A stretch of DNA of 64,000 bases from Corynebacterium kalinowskii (GTDB taxonomy: Bacteria; Actinomycetota; Actinomycetes; Mycobacteriales; Mycobacteriaceae). Positions 41,873 to 51,029 of the stretch are shown one piece after another; positions within the stretch are counted from its first letter, which is position 1; every line of letters starts with the position of its first letter. The stretch covers positions 1,612,001-1,676,000 of the forward strand of contig NZ_CP046452.1 in the NCBI RefSeq assembly GCF_009734385.1. Direction: 5' to 3'. Position numbers and translations under genes: made by a program. Under the pieces are notes generated by a model that was not told the origin of the DNA, searched no databases, and worked only from the letters and a program-made list of their open reading frames with translations.

Positions 41873-42517
41873 ATGACACCTAATCTTCGAGAACAAAAGC
41901 GACGGGCAACGCTCGCCGCTATCGAAGAGCACGCCACCAAGTTGGTCGCCGAGCGCGGCTACCAACATGTCACAGTGGAAGATATCTGCGCCGCCGCGAA
42001 CATCTCGCGTCGGACATTCTTCAACTACATCGAGTCGAAAGAAGAAGCAGTCTTTGGCAGTTTTCCTGTCCTGGACGACGCCGCAGCAGCAGCCTTCCTC
42101 GAGCACACTTATGACGACTTGACGGCGGAACTCCTCGAACTCAGCTACCACACCTTCCTCGGCCGGATGGCGCGCAGCGACGAATCGGCGACCATTCTGC
42201 GGCGTCGCAAAGCAATCATGCGCTCTCACCCGGAATTTTCCGCAAGCCGGATGGCTGCTTTCACGCTCATCCACGACGGCCTCGTCCGCATCGCAGCCTG
42301 CTACCTGGAACAGCACGAAGAAGCGCGGCGGCTTCCCCACCTCGCGCCCATCGACGAAGCGCGCATCCACGTCAGCACCGTGCATGCCGTCATTCAAATT
42401 GGTGTCAAACAATGGATGTCAGATCCAACGGCGCGGATATCCAACCTACACGAAAACTGCATAACCGCACTAGAAAATTTTAGATCGCTCGCCCGATCGA
42501 CTGGAGAAAAGAAGTGA
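41873..42517 (+). CDS. TetR family regulator of the MFS exporter pair
   Basis: 214 residues. HTH at residues 15-55 (RATLAAIEEHATKLVAERGYQHVTVEDICAAANISRRTFFNYIESKEEAVFG), then a helical ligand domain (residues 60-190) rich in Arg and Ala, as in drug-responsive TetR proteins. ATG 41873 follows TAGGTT by 6 bases. Its stop overlaps the first exporter start (GTGA), so the three genes are one operon and the regulator is likely an autorepressor that senses an exported toxic compound. Confidence 0.88.
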   Translation: MTPNLREQKRRATLAAIEEHATKLVAERGYQHVTVEDICAAANISRRTFFNYIESKEEAVFGSFPVLDDAAAAAFLEHTYDDLTAELLELSYHTFLGRMARSDESATILRRRKAIMRSHPEFSASRMAAFTLIHDGLVRIAACYLEQHEEARRLPHLAPIDEARIHVSTVHAVIQIGVKQWMSDPTARISNLHENCITALENFRSLARSTGEKK

Positions 42518-44043
42518 ACGAAACTAAGCCAAGAGTCGGCTTGATCATGGGCGCCCTCATGGTGTCCATGCTCATGAGCTCGCTAGGGCAAATGATCTTC
42601 GCCACTGCCTTGCCGACTATCGTCGGCGACCTCGGCGGCGTCAATCACATGTCCTGGGTCATCACCGCCTTCCTGCTGGGGCAAACCGTTGCTCTGCCGA
42701 TCTTCGGCAAACTCGGCGATCAGATCGGACGCAAGGGCCTCTACCTGTTCGTCGTGGTGCTGTTCATGGTCGGCTCGCTCATTGGTGGCCTGGCCACCTC
42801 CATGGGCATCCTCATTTTCGCTCGTGCCCTGCAGGGCATCGCCGGTGGTGGCCTGATGATCCTGACTCAGGCAATCACCGCGGAGATCGTCAGCGCCCGT
42901 GAACGCGGCAAGTACATGGGCCTGATGGGCTCGGTGTTCGGCGTGTCTTCCGTACTCGGCCCTGTACTCGGCGGCTGGTTCACTGACGGCCCGGGCTGGC
43001 GTTGGGGCCTTTGGCTGAACATCCCGCTCGGCCTGTTTGCGCTCTTTGGCGCTCTTTTCTACTTGCACTTGCCAAAGCGAGCACGCTCCGGCCGCTTCGA
43101 TATCATCGGCTCAATCGTTATGATTATCGCCACTACCTGCTTGATTCTCTTTGTCACGTGGGGTGGCAACGAATACGAGTGGGACTCCCCGATGATTCTG
43201 TCGCTCATCGCAGGCACCTTCATCTTCGGCGCTCTTTTTGTCTGGACTGAACTCAAGGTGGCAGAGCCAATCGTGCCCATGTCACTGTTCCGCAGTCGCA
43301 ACTTTGTGCTCACTACCGTGGCAGGCCTCGCAGTGGGCGTGTTCATGTTCGGTGCGCTGGGATACCTTCCGACCTACCTGCAAATGGTCCACGAGCTCAC
43401 CCCAACCAACGCAGGCCTAATGATGATCCCGATGATGGTCGGCCTCATGGGTACCTCCATCACCGTCGGCAATTGGGTCTCTCGCACCGGTAAGTACAAG
43501 ATGTACCCGGTAGTCGGTCTATTCATAGTGGCGCTCGGCCTGTACTTGCTGTCCACCCTGCATGCCGATTCCTCATTGGTCACCGTCGGCGGCTACTTCT
43601 TCGTATTCGGCGTGGGGCTCGGTGCAGCAATGCAAATCCTCGTGTTGATCGTCCAAAACTCCTTCCCAGTCTCCCTCGTTGGCACCGCCACCGGCGCTAC
43701 CAACTTCTTCCGTCAAATCGGTGGTTCTCTGGGTGCCGCGCTCGTGGGTGGTTTGTTTGTGGGCAAGCTTAGCGACAGCCTGCACACCGCCATCCCCGAG
43801 GCGCTACGCTCCATGGGCTCCGCTGCCGCGCCTTATGCCGAGCAATTCTCTGGTGGAAGTGGTAGTCAAGACTTGACTCCGGCTGCCGTCACTCACCTGC
43901 CCGAGGCGCTCAAAACTGCTATCCAAGTCGCCTACAACGACGCCCTCACCCCAATCTTCTTCCTGCTCATGCCGTTGGCGGTCTTCTCCGCACTCATTGT
44001 CATGGCCGTCCGCGAAGAGAAGCTGAAAGAAACCATCTCATGA
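42514..44043 (+). CDS. MFS multidrug exporter, DHA2 family (14 helices), copy 1
   Basis: 509 residues with 14 hydrophobic segments. DHA2 motifs: SSLGQMIFATALPTIVGDLGG in helix 1 (D-x-x-I-x-x-x-A-L-P-x-I type, with Gln in place of the usual Asp), FGKLGDQIGRKGLYLFVV (motif A), and motif C-like GVFGVSSVLGPVLGGWFTDGPGWRWGLWLNIPLG. Proton-driven export of drugs or metabolites is expected. GTG start overlaps tetR. It is a close paralogue of the next gene. Confidence 0.9.
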   Translation: MNETKPRVGLIMGALMVSMLMSSLGQMIFATALPTIVGDLGGVNHMSWVITAFLLGQTVALPIFGKLGDQIGRKGLYLFVVVLFMVGSLIGGLATSMGILIFARALQGIAGGGLMILTQAITAEIVSARERGKYMGLMGSVFGVSSVLGPVLGGWFTDGPGWRWGLWLNIPLGLFALFGALFYLHLPKRARSGRFDIIGSIVMIIATTCLILFVTWGGNEYEWDSPMILSLIAGTFIFGALFVWTELKVAEPIVPMSLFRSRNFVLTTVAGLAVGVFMFGALGYLPTYLQMVHELTPTNAGLMMIPMMVGLMGTSITVGNWVSRTGKYKMYPVVGLFIVALGLYLLSTLHADSSLVTVGGYFFVFGVGLGAAMQILVLIVQNSFPVSLVGTATGATNFFRQIGGSLGAALVGGLFVGKLSDSLHTAIPEALRSMGSAAAPYAEQFSGGSGSQDLTPAAVTHLPEALKTAIQVAYNDALTPIFFLLMPLAVFSALIVMAVREEKLKETIS

Positions 44044-45596
44044 AAAAGCGCGAAAAAATCCCCTCTACGATGACCCCGGAGCAGCAAAAGACTGCCCGGT
44101 GGGTCATGACAGCCCTGATGGTCTCGATGCTGCTGGCATCGCTGGATCAAATGATCTTCTCCACCGCTCTGCCGACCATCGTCGGCGAGCTCGGCGGCGT
44201 CGACCACATGATGTGGGTTATCACTGCCTACCTGCTCGCTGAAACCATCATGCTGCCGATCTACGGCAAGCTCGGCGACCTCATCGGCCGCAAAGGCCTC
44301 ATGATCGGCGCCCTCGCTATCTTCCTGGTCGGCTCAGTGCTCGGTGGTCTAGCCAACTCGATGTTGCTGCTGATCATCGGCCGCGCAGTCCAAGGTATTG
44401 GCGGCGGTGGCCTGATGATCCTTTCCCAGGCGATCATCGCCGACGTCATCCCGGCGCGCGAACGTGGTCGCTACATGGGTGTCATGGGTGGCGTGTTCGG
44501 CCTGTCCGCCGTGCTCGGCCCACTGCTCGGCGGTTGGTTTACTGAGGGTCCTGGCTGGCGCTGGGCATTCTGGATGAACCTGCCGTTGGGCGCCATCGCC
44601 ATTGGCATCACCTTGTGGATGCTGCGCATTCCGGCCAAGCGTGTTCCATTCAAGTGGGACTATGCTGGTACGTTCCTGGCCATCATCGCTACCACCGCGC
44701 TCGTGCTCTTTACTACCTGGGGCGGTTCCCGCTACGAATGGTCCGACCCAATTATCCTGGGTCTCATCGCCGCCTTCGTTGTAGCCGGTGTGCTGCTGGT
44801 ATTTGTTGAGCTCCGCGCAGAAGATCCGCTGATCCCGATGGGCTTCTTCGCCAACCGCAACTTTGCCTTGACGACGGCCGTCGGCATGGTTCTCGGCGTG
44901 ACAATGTTCGGCGTCCTGGGTTACCTCCCTACCTATCTCCAAATGGTCCACGAGATTAATGCCACCGAAGCCGGCTACATGATGATCCCGATGATGGTCG
45001 GCATGATGGGCTTTTCCATCTGGTCCGGTAACCGGATCTCCTCTACCGGCACTTACCGGATGTACCCACTGGTCGGCATGGTTGTCACCGTGGTCGCACT
45101 GATCTTGTTCCACAGCCTGTCCGTTGACACCACTCTCTGGGAGATCGGTCTGTTCCTCTTCCTGCTCGGCTCAGGTCTCGGCCTTGCCATGCAGGTACTG
45201 ATCCTGATCGTGCAAAACACTCTTCCACTGGCTGTAGTCGGCTCCGCCACCGCCGTCAATAACTACTTCCGTCAGATCGGCGCCTCTCTCGGCTCCGCGC
45301 TGGTCGGTGGCTTGTTCGTTGGCAATCTCGAAGACCTGATGGCTGAGCGTATTCCGCCAGCAATGGCATCGCTGCCACCAGAGGCTGCGGCTGGTGCCCA
45401 GATGGATTCCAATTCCATCACCCCGGCGCTCATCCATCAGCTCCCTGCCCCGCTCCGTGAAGCCTTCATGGGCGCCTACAACGACGCTCTGACTCCAGTC
45501 TTCCTCTATGTCCTGCCACTTATCGTGTTTTCGTTCTTCCTCCTGCTCTTCGTCAAGCATGAGCCACTCAGAACGACCGTAGAAGTAGAAGGCTAA
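44040..45596 (+). CDS. MFS multidrug exporter, DHA2 family (14 helices), copy 2
   Basis: 518 residues, about 14 helices. Helix 1 is ASLDQMIFSTALPTIVGELGGVDHMMWVITAYLLAE, keeping the conserved Asp that copy 1 has lost (SLGQ); motif A is YGKLGDLIGRKGL and motif C GGVFGLSAVLGPLLGGWFTEGPGWRWAFWMNLPLG. ATG overlaps the previous stop (ATGA). The clear similarity over the full length marks a tandem duplication followed by divergence. They may work on different compounds or as a pair; no evidence decides. Confidence 0.9.
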   Translation: MKKREKIPSTMTPEQQKTARWVMTALMVSMLLASLDQMIFSTALPTIVGELGGVDHMMWVITAYLLAETIMLPIYGKLGDLIGRKGLMIGALAIFLVGSVLGGLANSMLLLIIGRAVQGIGGGGLMILSQAIIADVIPARERGRYMGVMGGVFGLSAVLGPLLGGWFTEGPGWRWAFWMNLPLGAIAIGITLWMLRIPAKRVPFKWDYAGTFLAIIATTALVLFTTWGGSRYEWSDPIILGLIAAFVVAGVLLVFVELRAEDPLIPMGFFANRNFALTTAVGMVLGVTMFGVLGYLPTYLQMVHEINATEAGYMMIPMMVGMMGFSIWSGNRISSTGTYRMYPLVGMVVTVVALILFHSLSVDTTLWEIGLFLFLLGSGLGLAMQVLILIVQNTLPLAVVGSATAVNNYFRQIGASLGSALVGGLFVGNLEDLMAERIPPAMASLPPEAAAGAQMDSNSITPALIHQLPAPLREAFMGAYNDALTPVFLYVLPLIVFSFFLLLFVKHEPLRTTVEVEG

Positions 45597-45607
45597 CTAA
45601 CCGAATC

Positions 45608-45650
45608 TGGCCTGCCACCCGTAAAAATTACAGGTGACAGGCCATTTTCC
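45608..45650 (+). terminator. Terminator after the exporter pair
   Basis: TGGCCTG-CACC (45608-45619) pairs with GGTG-CAGGCCA (45633-45644) and is followed by TTTTCC. It lies between the exporter stop and the convergent ABC permease gene. Confidence 0.85.
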
Positions 45651-45659
45651 TTTTACCGA

Positions 45660-46970
45660 CTACTCGTAACGAAGAGCCTCGATCGGATTCATCTTCGCCG
45701 CTTTCGCCGCAGGATAGTAGCCAAAGAAGAGCCCGATTCCCATGGAGAACAGCAGCGAGACGAGGATCGCGGACAGTGGCGGCACGACGAAGGTACCGAG
45801 CAGGGATGAACCGATCATGCCGAAGGCGGACCCAAGGCCTACTCCGATGAGTCCACCAATGAGGCAGACGATCATCGCCTCGATGACAAACTGCAACTTG
45901 ATATCCCGGCTGCGTGCACCAAGTGCTTTGCGGACGCCAATTTCTCGGGTGCGCTCAGTGACAGTAATGAGCATGACGTTCATGACCCCGATGCCGCCCA
46001 CCAGCAGCGAAATCCCACCGATCGCGGCAACAACGGCGCTGATCGAACCAAGGATCGTATTGATCTGATCCAGCGCTTCGCTGTTGTCGCTAACTTTGAC
46101 CAGGTAGGAATCGCTGCCCTGGTAAGTGGCATCGAAAAACCGCTGTAGCTCGTCCTTGAACTTGGTTTTGTCTACGCCCTGAGCGATCTTCACACTGACC
46201 TCGGAAAAGGCATCGGAGTGCTTGTTCTTGTCATACTCCGTGGAGAACAGATCCTGAAGCGGATAAGGAACATACATTTCAGGCTGGGACATGGTACCCA
46301 CCAGCAGACTGCCTTTCGGCGGGCTGAAAACTCCCACCACCATGAATGAGGCGGTGCCAGCATCACTACTGAATTGAATTTCGGACTCGAGTGCGCGCGC
46401 GGGATCGTCGTCGAAAAGCTCTTTGACCAGCTCTGGAGAGATGACCGCGACGTGTCGTGCATCGGTTATGTCTTGCGGTAACAGCGCACGCCCGGCCTCG
46501 ATATCCACGCCGTTGACAGTCATGAAATCAGCATTGACGGGTGAAATACCACTTTTGGTCTCGTGGCTAGCGAGGGTGCCATAGGTTTGGCCCACCACTG
46601 TGACGTCGCCCTGGCCGCCAGCCGTGCCAGAGTAGCTGATGGCCTCGACGCTGTCGGCGTAGCGCTGTTTCAGCTGTTCCAGCTGGTTGGTAGTGATCAG
46701 GGCGGAGTCGTCGGTGATCGTCGGGCTGGAATACATGTAATCCGATTTGGATTCTTCAGCGGTTTTTCGGTCTTGGACCTGCACGTTGAGGTTATTGATG
46801 CCCATCGAATCTAGGCTGCCCATGGTCTGGGTTTTCAGCGCGTGCCCGAGCGTGAGAATCGTGATCACGGAGGCGATGCCGATGATGATGCCGAGGAGGG
46901 TGAGCATCGAACGCATTTTTCCAGTCTTCATGCTGCTCAGCGCCAGCTTCATTGCCTCTGCCAGGTTCAT
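45660..46970 (-). CDS. MacB/FtsX-type ABC permease
   Basis: 436 residues. N-terminal helix (LTLLGIIIGIASVITILTLG), a large external domain (about residues 45-280) and three C-terminal helices with the FtsX/MacB motif (GGISLLVGGIGVMNVMLITVTERTREIGVRKALGARSRDIKLQFVIEAMIV). Such permeases transmit ATPase movement to an external domain to push peptides, lipids or antibiotics out. ATG overlaps the ATPase stop (ATGA). It is the third gene of the leftward set adaptor-ATPase-permease. Confidence 0.9.
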   Translation of the reverse strand: MNLAEAMKLALSSMKTGKMRSMLTLLGIIIGIASVITILTLGHALKTQTMGSLDSMGINNLNVQVQDRKTAEESKSDYMYSSPTITDDSALITTNQLEQLKQRYADSVEAISYSGTAGGQGDVTVVGQTYGTLASHETKSGISPVNADFMTVNGVDIEAGRALLPQDITDARHVAVISPELVKELFDDDPARALESEIQFSSDAGTASFMVVGVFSPPKGSLLVGTMSQPEMYVPYPLQDLFSTEYDKNKHSDAFSEVSVKIAQGVDKTKFKDELQRFFDATYQGSDSYLVKVSDNSEALDQINTILGSISAVVAAIGGISLLVGGIGVMNVMLITVTERTREIGVRKALGARSRDIKLQFVIEAMIVCLIGGLIGVGLGSAFGMIGSSLLGTFVVPPLSAILVSLLFSMGIGLFFGYYPAAKAAKMNPIEALRYE

Positions 46971-47656
46971 AGCTGTCCTCCCTCCGTAATCAGGCCGTCC
47001 CGCATGGTCACAATCCGATCGGTTTCTGCAGCAAGCTCAGGGTTGTGCGTGATGAGGGCGATCGTGGCGCCGTGCTCCCGGTTGAGGTCGTGGAATAGGT
47101 CCATCACCATGCGACCAGTTTCGGTATCCAGTGCGCCGGTGGGTTCGTCGGCGAGCAGCAGGTCAGGCTCGTTGGCCAGGGCTCGGGCGATGGCCACGCG
47201 CTGTTTTTGGCCGCCGGAAAGCTCATTGGGTTGGTGGTGGAGACGATCCCCCATCCCGACCAAATTCAGCAGCTCTGCAGCTCGCTCGCGCCGCTCGCGT
47301 GGCGAGACGCCGGCGTACATCATGGGCATTTCCACGTTTCGCAGGGCGTCAATGCGGGCGATCAAGTTGAAGTTCTGGAATACGAAGCCGATGCGTTTGC
47401 TGCGCAGCTGGGCGAGATCGTCGTCCGAGCTAGCGAGCACATCGATGCCGTCGAGAAGATACGTGCCCTTGGTAGGGCGATCAAGCAGACCAATGATGTT
47501 CATCAGGGTGGATTTACCTGAGCCGGACGCACCGATGACGGAAATGAATTCGCCCCGGTCGATCCGCATGTCGATGCCCTTGAGCACGGTCAACTCGCTC
47601 GGTAAGCCGCTGTTGAAGGTGCGCACGATGCCACCGAGTTCAATGAGTCCGGGCAT
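46967..47656 (-). CDS. MacB/LolD-type ABC ATPase
   Basis: 229 residues from ATG 47656, which follows the adaptor stop by one base and has GGGAG 6 bases before it; the longer frame to 47701 is not needed. Walker A GASGSGKSTLMNIIGLLD, signature LSGGQKQRVAIARALA, Walker B LLLADEPTGALD, H-loop ALITHNPEL. Belongs to the MacB/LolD/FtsE group and must pair with the FtsX-type permease encoded next. Confidence 0.92.
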   Translation of the reverse strand: MPGLIELGGIVRTFNSGLPSELTVLKGIDMRIDRGEFISVIGASGSGKSTLMNIIGLLDRPTKGTYLLDGIDVLASSDDDLAQLRSKRIGFVFQNFNLIARIDALRNVEMPMMYAGVSPRERRERAAELLNLVGMGDRLHHQPNELSGGQKQRVAIARALANEPDLLLADEPTGALDTETGRMVMDLFHDLNREHGATIALITHNPELAAETDRIVTMRDGLITEGGQL

Positions 47657-47657
47657 C

Positions 47658-49256
47658 TCACTGCTCCCGGATACGCACGAGCTTATCGACGTCCTCGGCA
47701 TACTTACCCGGATCGCTCACCACCTTGTCCCCCGCCTTGAGGTCCAAGGAAGTGATGGCCACATCAAATTCGGTTTGGACACCAACACCCACCGGAATTT
47801 TCTTCACCCGATGCTTTTCACCTTCGGGCACCAGGATGATCACGTGGTGTCCTTCCGGGGATTTGAGCACGGCCTCGCGAGGCACAGTCAAAGCTCCGAT
47901 TTCTTTCTTGGTCACGATATTGATCTTGGTGCTCGCACCGAGGTGCAAACCTTCTTTTTCCCCAGTGACCTTAATCTCGACGGGAAATTCACGCTTGGCC
48001 TTGCCGGACTCGGCCGGCGTCTCGTTTTTCTGGGCCACCGGAGCCACGTGTGTCACGGTGCCTTGGTACGTCTTGTCCTTCGCAGCAGGCGTGGTGAAGG
48101 TGACTTCGGCGCCAGGCTTGATCTTTCCAACCTCTGATTCTTTGACGGTCGTGGTGACCTTCAGCGTGGAATCGTCGGCGACCGTCATGAGGACGCCTTC
48201 CACTGGGGCCCCGACTGTGGCTGCGAGTTCCGTGATGATGCCGCCGTGTGGGCTGCGCACTTCCGCCTGGGCGATATCCAAGGACAGGTGCTTGGTGGTT
48301 ACATCTGATGCCAAAGTGCCGGTAGCCGCCGTTTCCTGGGCCTGCTCCACGGCCAGTCGCTGTGTGTCAATGGCATGAAGGGCGGCGAGGCGAGCGCTTT
48401 CCACTGCGACGACGGCTTCTGAGTGCGCAGCACTCGCATCCCTCACCTTTGTCTGCAGCTCGGCGAGTTCACGATCGACCTCGAGCAGGCGTTGTTCGTA
48501 GGCTTTTTGTTTTTCCGCTAGATCCCGATCAGCACGGTTCACGCGGTCTTGCGTGGCGACGGCGTCGGCAAGCATGCCCGGCTGTCCGGCCTCGGTCATG
48601 ACCACGCCATAAATGGTGTCAGCATTGACCCGAACGAGATTGAGCGCGGCATCGCGCTGCTCGTCACGCGCTGCCTGCAACGTAAGGTGTTGCTCGCGCA
48701 ACGCCGGGTCCGTACCTGCGACGGTATCTGTTTGTCGATGTTGGAACGCAGTCTCGGCAGATTCGAGACTTGAGGCTGCCTGGCGTTCTGCCGCGACCGC
48801 CGCATTAATCTCCGGGGTTGCCCCTTGCTGATACTGCTCCCGCAACTGGCTGTACTGCTGTTGCGCGGACTCAAGCTGGTTCTGGTTCGCTGTCGCAGCT
48901 GCTGCCTTACTGGCTTGTTCTAGCTCGATTTGACGTTCAATGGCCACGGTATCCATGACCGCAAGCAACTGCTCGCCATTGACATGGTCTCCTAGCTGCA
49001 CCTTCAGGTCCTTAACCGGACCTAGGAGAGAGGTAGTCAGCGAAGTGTACTTGTTGGCTGCTACTTCACCGTCAGCAAGGACCTTCTCCTCCACATCCCC
49101 CTTCGCAATATCGATCACGTCAGAGGCAACCACAACATCATCGGTGTTTCGAGGCGAGAAAGCAGCGTAGGCCCCGCCTCCTGCCAGGGAGAGACCCACT
49201 ACAGCGGCAGCCGCAATAGCTAAAGTTTTTTTCCTGGGGCGAGCAAAGCCAGTCAT
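47658..49256 (-). CDS. HlyD/MacA-type adaptor protein of the ABC efflux set
   Basis: 532 residues: a cytosolic basic start, one helix (LAIAAAAVVGLSLAGGGAYA), a barrel-lipoyl part (EKVLADGEVAANKYTSLTTSLLGPVKDLKVQLGDHVNGEQLLAVMDT), a long coiled coil (about 105-300, rich in Gln, Glu, Ala) and a C-terminal beta barrel with DSTLKVTTTVKESEVGKIKPGAEVTF. In Gram-negatives MacA reaches the outer-membrane TolC; here it would span the space up to the mycolic-acid outer membrane or act only as an assembly partner. Promoter at about 49270-49330. Confidence 0.9.
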   Translation of the reverse strand: MTGFARPRKKTLAIAAAAVVGLSLAGGGAYAAFSPRNTDDVVVASDVIDIAKGDVEEKVLADGEVAANKYTSLTTSLLGPVKDLKVQLGDHVNGEQLLAVMDTVAIERQIELEQASKAAAATANQNQLESAQQQYSQLREQYQQGATPEINAAVAAERQAASSLESAETAFQHRQTDTVAGTDPALREQHLTLQAARDEQRDAALNLVRVNADTIYGVVMTEAGQPGMLADAVATQDRVNRADRDLAEKQKAYEQRLLEVDRELAELQTKVRDASAAHSEAVVAVESARLAALHAIDTQRLAVEQAQETAATGTLASDVTTKHLSLDIAQAEVRSPHGGIITELAATVGAPVEGVLMTVADDSTLKVTTTVKESEVGKIKPGAEVTFTTPAAKDKTYQGTVTHVAPVAQKNETPAESGKAKREFPVEIKVTGEKEGLHLGASTKINIVTKKEIGALTVPREAVLKSPEGHHVIILVPEGEKHRVKKIPVGVGVQTEFDVAITSLDLKAGDKVVSDPGKYAEDVDKLVRIREQ

Positions 49257-49335
49257 ATTAACAATCCCGTCGTTTTATAAGCTCCTGTCATGAAACTTAC
49301 ACAATCCCTAAAAACGAATGTAAGTCCCATTAAGG

Positions 49336-49373
49336 GTTTCGACCCCAACCGGGGTCAGGGTGAACCCTGAAAC
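49336..49373. promoter_or_regulatory. Compact three-way-junction palindrome upstream of the MacAB-like operon
   Basis: GTTTC, GACCCC-AACC-GGGGTC, AGGG-TGAA-CCCT and GAAAC follow each other without gaps, so two hairpins are enclosed by a 5-bp outer stem over 38 bases. It lies 80 bases before the adaptor start, just upstream of a promoter-like pair TTACAT and TAAGTT, so it may be an operator for a two-component regulator or part of a terminator for phoH2. Confidence 0.6.
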
Positions 49374-49386
49374 TGACGCTCGCATT

Positions 49387-49432
49387 TAGCCCTCGATACC
49401 TTTTGTGACGTGAACGTCCGCATCGAGGGCTA
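49387..49432 (-). terminator. Terminator after phoH2
   Basis: TAGCCCTCGAT (49387-49397) pairs perfectly with ATCGAGGGCTA (49422-49432), 13 bases after the phoH2 stop. No strong T run on the minus strand. Confidence 0.65.
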
Positions 49433-49445
49433 GCTGTCAACGAAA

Positions 49446-50813
49446 CTAGTTTGCTTCCAACAAGCTCGTGACCAACTCTGCGATGCGGGAGCGTTCGGAG
49501 CGCTGCAGCGTGATGTGCGCAAACAACTCATTGCCCTTGAGCTTTTCAATCACTGCTTGAACACCGTCGTGGCGTCCCACGCGCAGGTTGTCGCGCTGGG
49601 CGACGTCATGGGTGAGGATAACGCGAGAGTTCTTGCCTAAGCGGGACAGGACGGTGAGCAACACGTTGCGCTCGAGCGACTGTGCTTCGTCGACAATGAC
49701 AAAGGAATCATGGAGGGAACGGCCACGGATATGCGTCAGTGGCAGGACCTCGATAAGGTCACGCGCCATGATCTCATCCATGACATTATCGCTGACCAGA
49801 CCCTCGAGGGTGTCGAACACTGCCTGAGCCCACGGGTTCATCTTCTCAGATTCCGAACCAGGGAGGTAGCCGAGATCCTGGCCACCAACGGCGTAGAGCG
49901 GGCGGAATACGACGATGCGCTTGTGCTCACCGCGCTCGAGAACGGCCTCCAGCCCGGCGCACAGGGCGAGGGCAGACTTACCGGTGCCTGCACGTCCACC
50001 CACGGACACGATGCCTACCTCGGAGTCAAGGAGCAGGTCCAGGGCAATGCGCTGCTCAGCAGAGCGACCCTGGACCCCGAATGCCTGACGGTCACCGCGA
50101 ATGAGGGTTACTACGCCGTCGCCACGCACGCGAGCGAGCGCCGACTTGGACGGCGAGGTCAAGGTGAGGCCACAGTGGATCGGGAGATCTTCTATTGCCG
50201 TGCCACGGCGGGTCAATTCTCCAGCAAGGTCTGCTTCGCCCTCGCGGTACAGCTCATCGATCGTCGTGGAATCGATATCCACCTGCTCCATGCCGGTGTA
50301 GCCAGTAAGAACTACATCCTGTGCGTGGTACTCATCTGCAGGCAGGCCAACTGAGCCAGCCTTCACACGCAGTGGAATGTCCTTGGTCACCAGCACGCAC
50401 TCGCGGCCTTCCTTCTGGAAGTTCAGTGCGCAGGCCAGAATTCGGTGATCACTGAGCGAGTCCTGGAAGGCGACCGGCAAGATGGTCATGTCCGAATGAT
50501 TAAGCTCGATCTGCACCGTGCCACCGTCGGTGTTGACGGGCACTGGCTTGTCCAGGCGGCCGTAGGTCTGACGGAGGTCTTCCAGGTAGCGCAGCGCTTC
50601 ACGCGCAAACCACCCTAGTTCTGGATGAAAACGCTTGCCTTCCAATTCGCTCACGACGACCAGTGGCAGCACCACGTGGTGTTCGGCGAACTTTCGCAAT
50701 GCCCATGGGTCAGAAAGCAAAACGGACGTATCAATTACATACGTCCGTGTTGGGGTGGGCTGGTGTCCATCGCGAGCTGGATCGATGGTCGTAAGTGCGA
50801 CATTTTCCCGCAT
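49446..50813 (-). CDS. phoH2: PhoH2, PIN-domain RNase fused to PhoH helicase/ATPase
   Basis: 455 residues. The N-terminal PIN domain starts at [38 protein letters not shown] (catalytic Asp and Glu) and includes LACALNFQ and [13 protein letters not shown]; the PhoH domain (from about 250) has [20 protein letters not shown] (Walker A) and [17 protein letters not shown] (Walker B). PhoH2 proteins unwind and cut RNA and are related to PIN toxins; in mycobacteria the gene sits near glyA as here. The 216-base upstream region looks strongly structured. Confidence 0.93.
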   Translation of the reverse strand: MRENVALTTIDPARDGHQPTPTRTYVIDTSVLLSDPWALRKFAEHHVVLPLVVVSELEGKRFHPELGWFAREALRYLEDLRQTYGRLDKPVPVNTDGGTVQIELNHSDMTILPVAFQDSLSDHRILACALNFQKEGRECVLVTKDIPLRVKAGSVGLPADEYHAQDVVLTGYTGMEQVDIDSTTIDELYREGEADLAGELTRRGTAIEDLPIHCGLTLTSPSKSALARVRGDGVVTLIRGDRQAFGVQGRSAEQRIALDLLLDSEVGIVSVGGRAGTGKSALALCAGLEAVLERGEHKRIVVFRPLYAVGGQDLGYLPGSESEKMNPWAQAVFDTLEGLVSDNVMDEIMARDLIEVLPLTHIRGRSLHDSFVIVDEAQSLERNVLLTVLSRLGKNSRVILTHDVAQRDNLRVGRHDGVQAVIEKLKGNELFAHITLQRSERSRIAELVTSLLEAN

Positions 50814-50821
50814 AGCTTGAG

Positions 50822-50970
50822 GGCTCCCTTCACCTCCCGCCGGGTACCCGATCGGGCTGTGACATGCGTACTTTTGGCACCCCTGCCGGAACGCCGGTAC
50901 CAGCTACCGGAAGGTGGTGGCCAGTCAGCTTCCCCACTGACCGGTCCCCCTCAGGCTAACGTCCGAAGGT
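50822..50970 (-). ncRNA. Structured 5' leader of phoH2 (no recognised family)
   Basis: On the minus strand this G-rich leader has several stable hairpins: CCGGTCAG/CTGACTGG (8 bp, + positions 50921-50928 with 50937-50944), CCGGTA/TACCGG (50894-50899 with 50905-50910) and GGCA/TGCC closing a GGGG loop (50876-50887). It is followed by a purine-rich ribosome site and the phoH2 ATG. I could not fit it to the ydaO, 6C, TPP, M-box or guanidine classes from memory. It may be a cis-regulatory leader or terminator-antiterminator. Confidence 0.5.
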
Positions 50971-51029
50971 TTAAGTTACATGGTTGTGAGATGAATGCTC
51001 GGTAAACGTTCACCACTCGAGCCACATGC

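Noticed and set aside
46842..48137. 431-codon rightward frame across the MacAB-like genes
   Set aside because: Antisense to adaptor and ATPase genes with clear motifs.
50822..50970. phoH2 leader as a ydaO (cyclic di-AMP) or 6C RNA
   Set aside because: The ydaO words for GGGGUGAAUC and CCGAACCCG-like segments are absent, and no loop has six C; kept only as unclassified.
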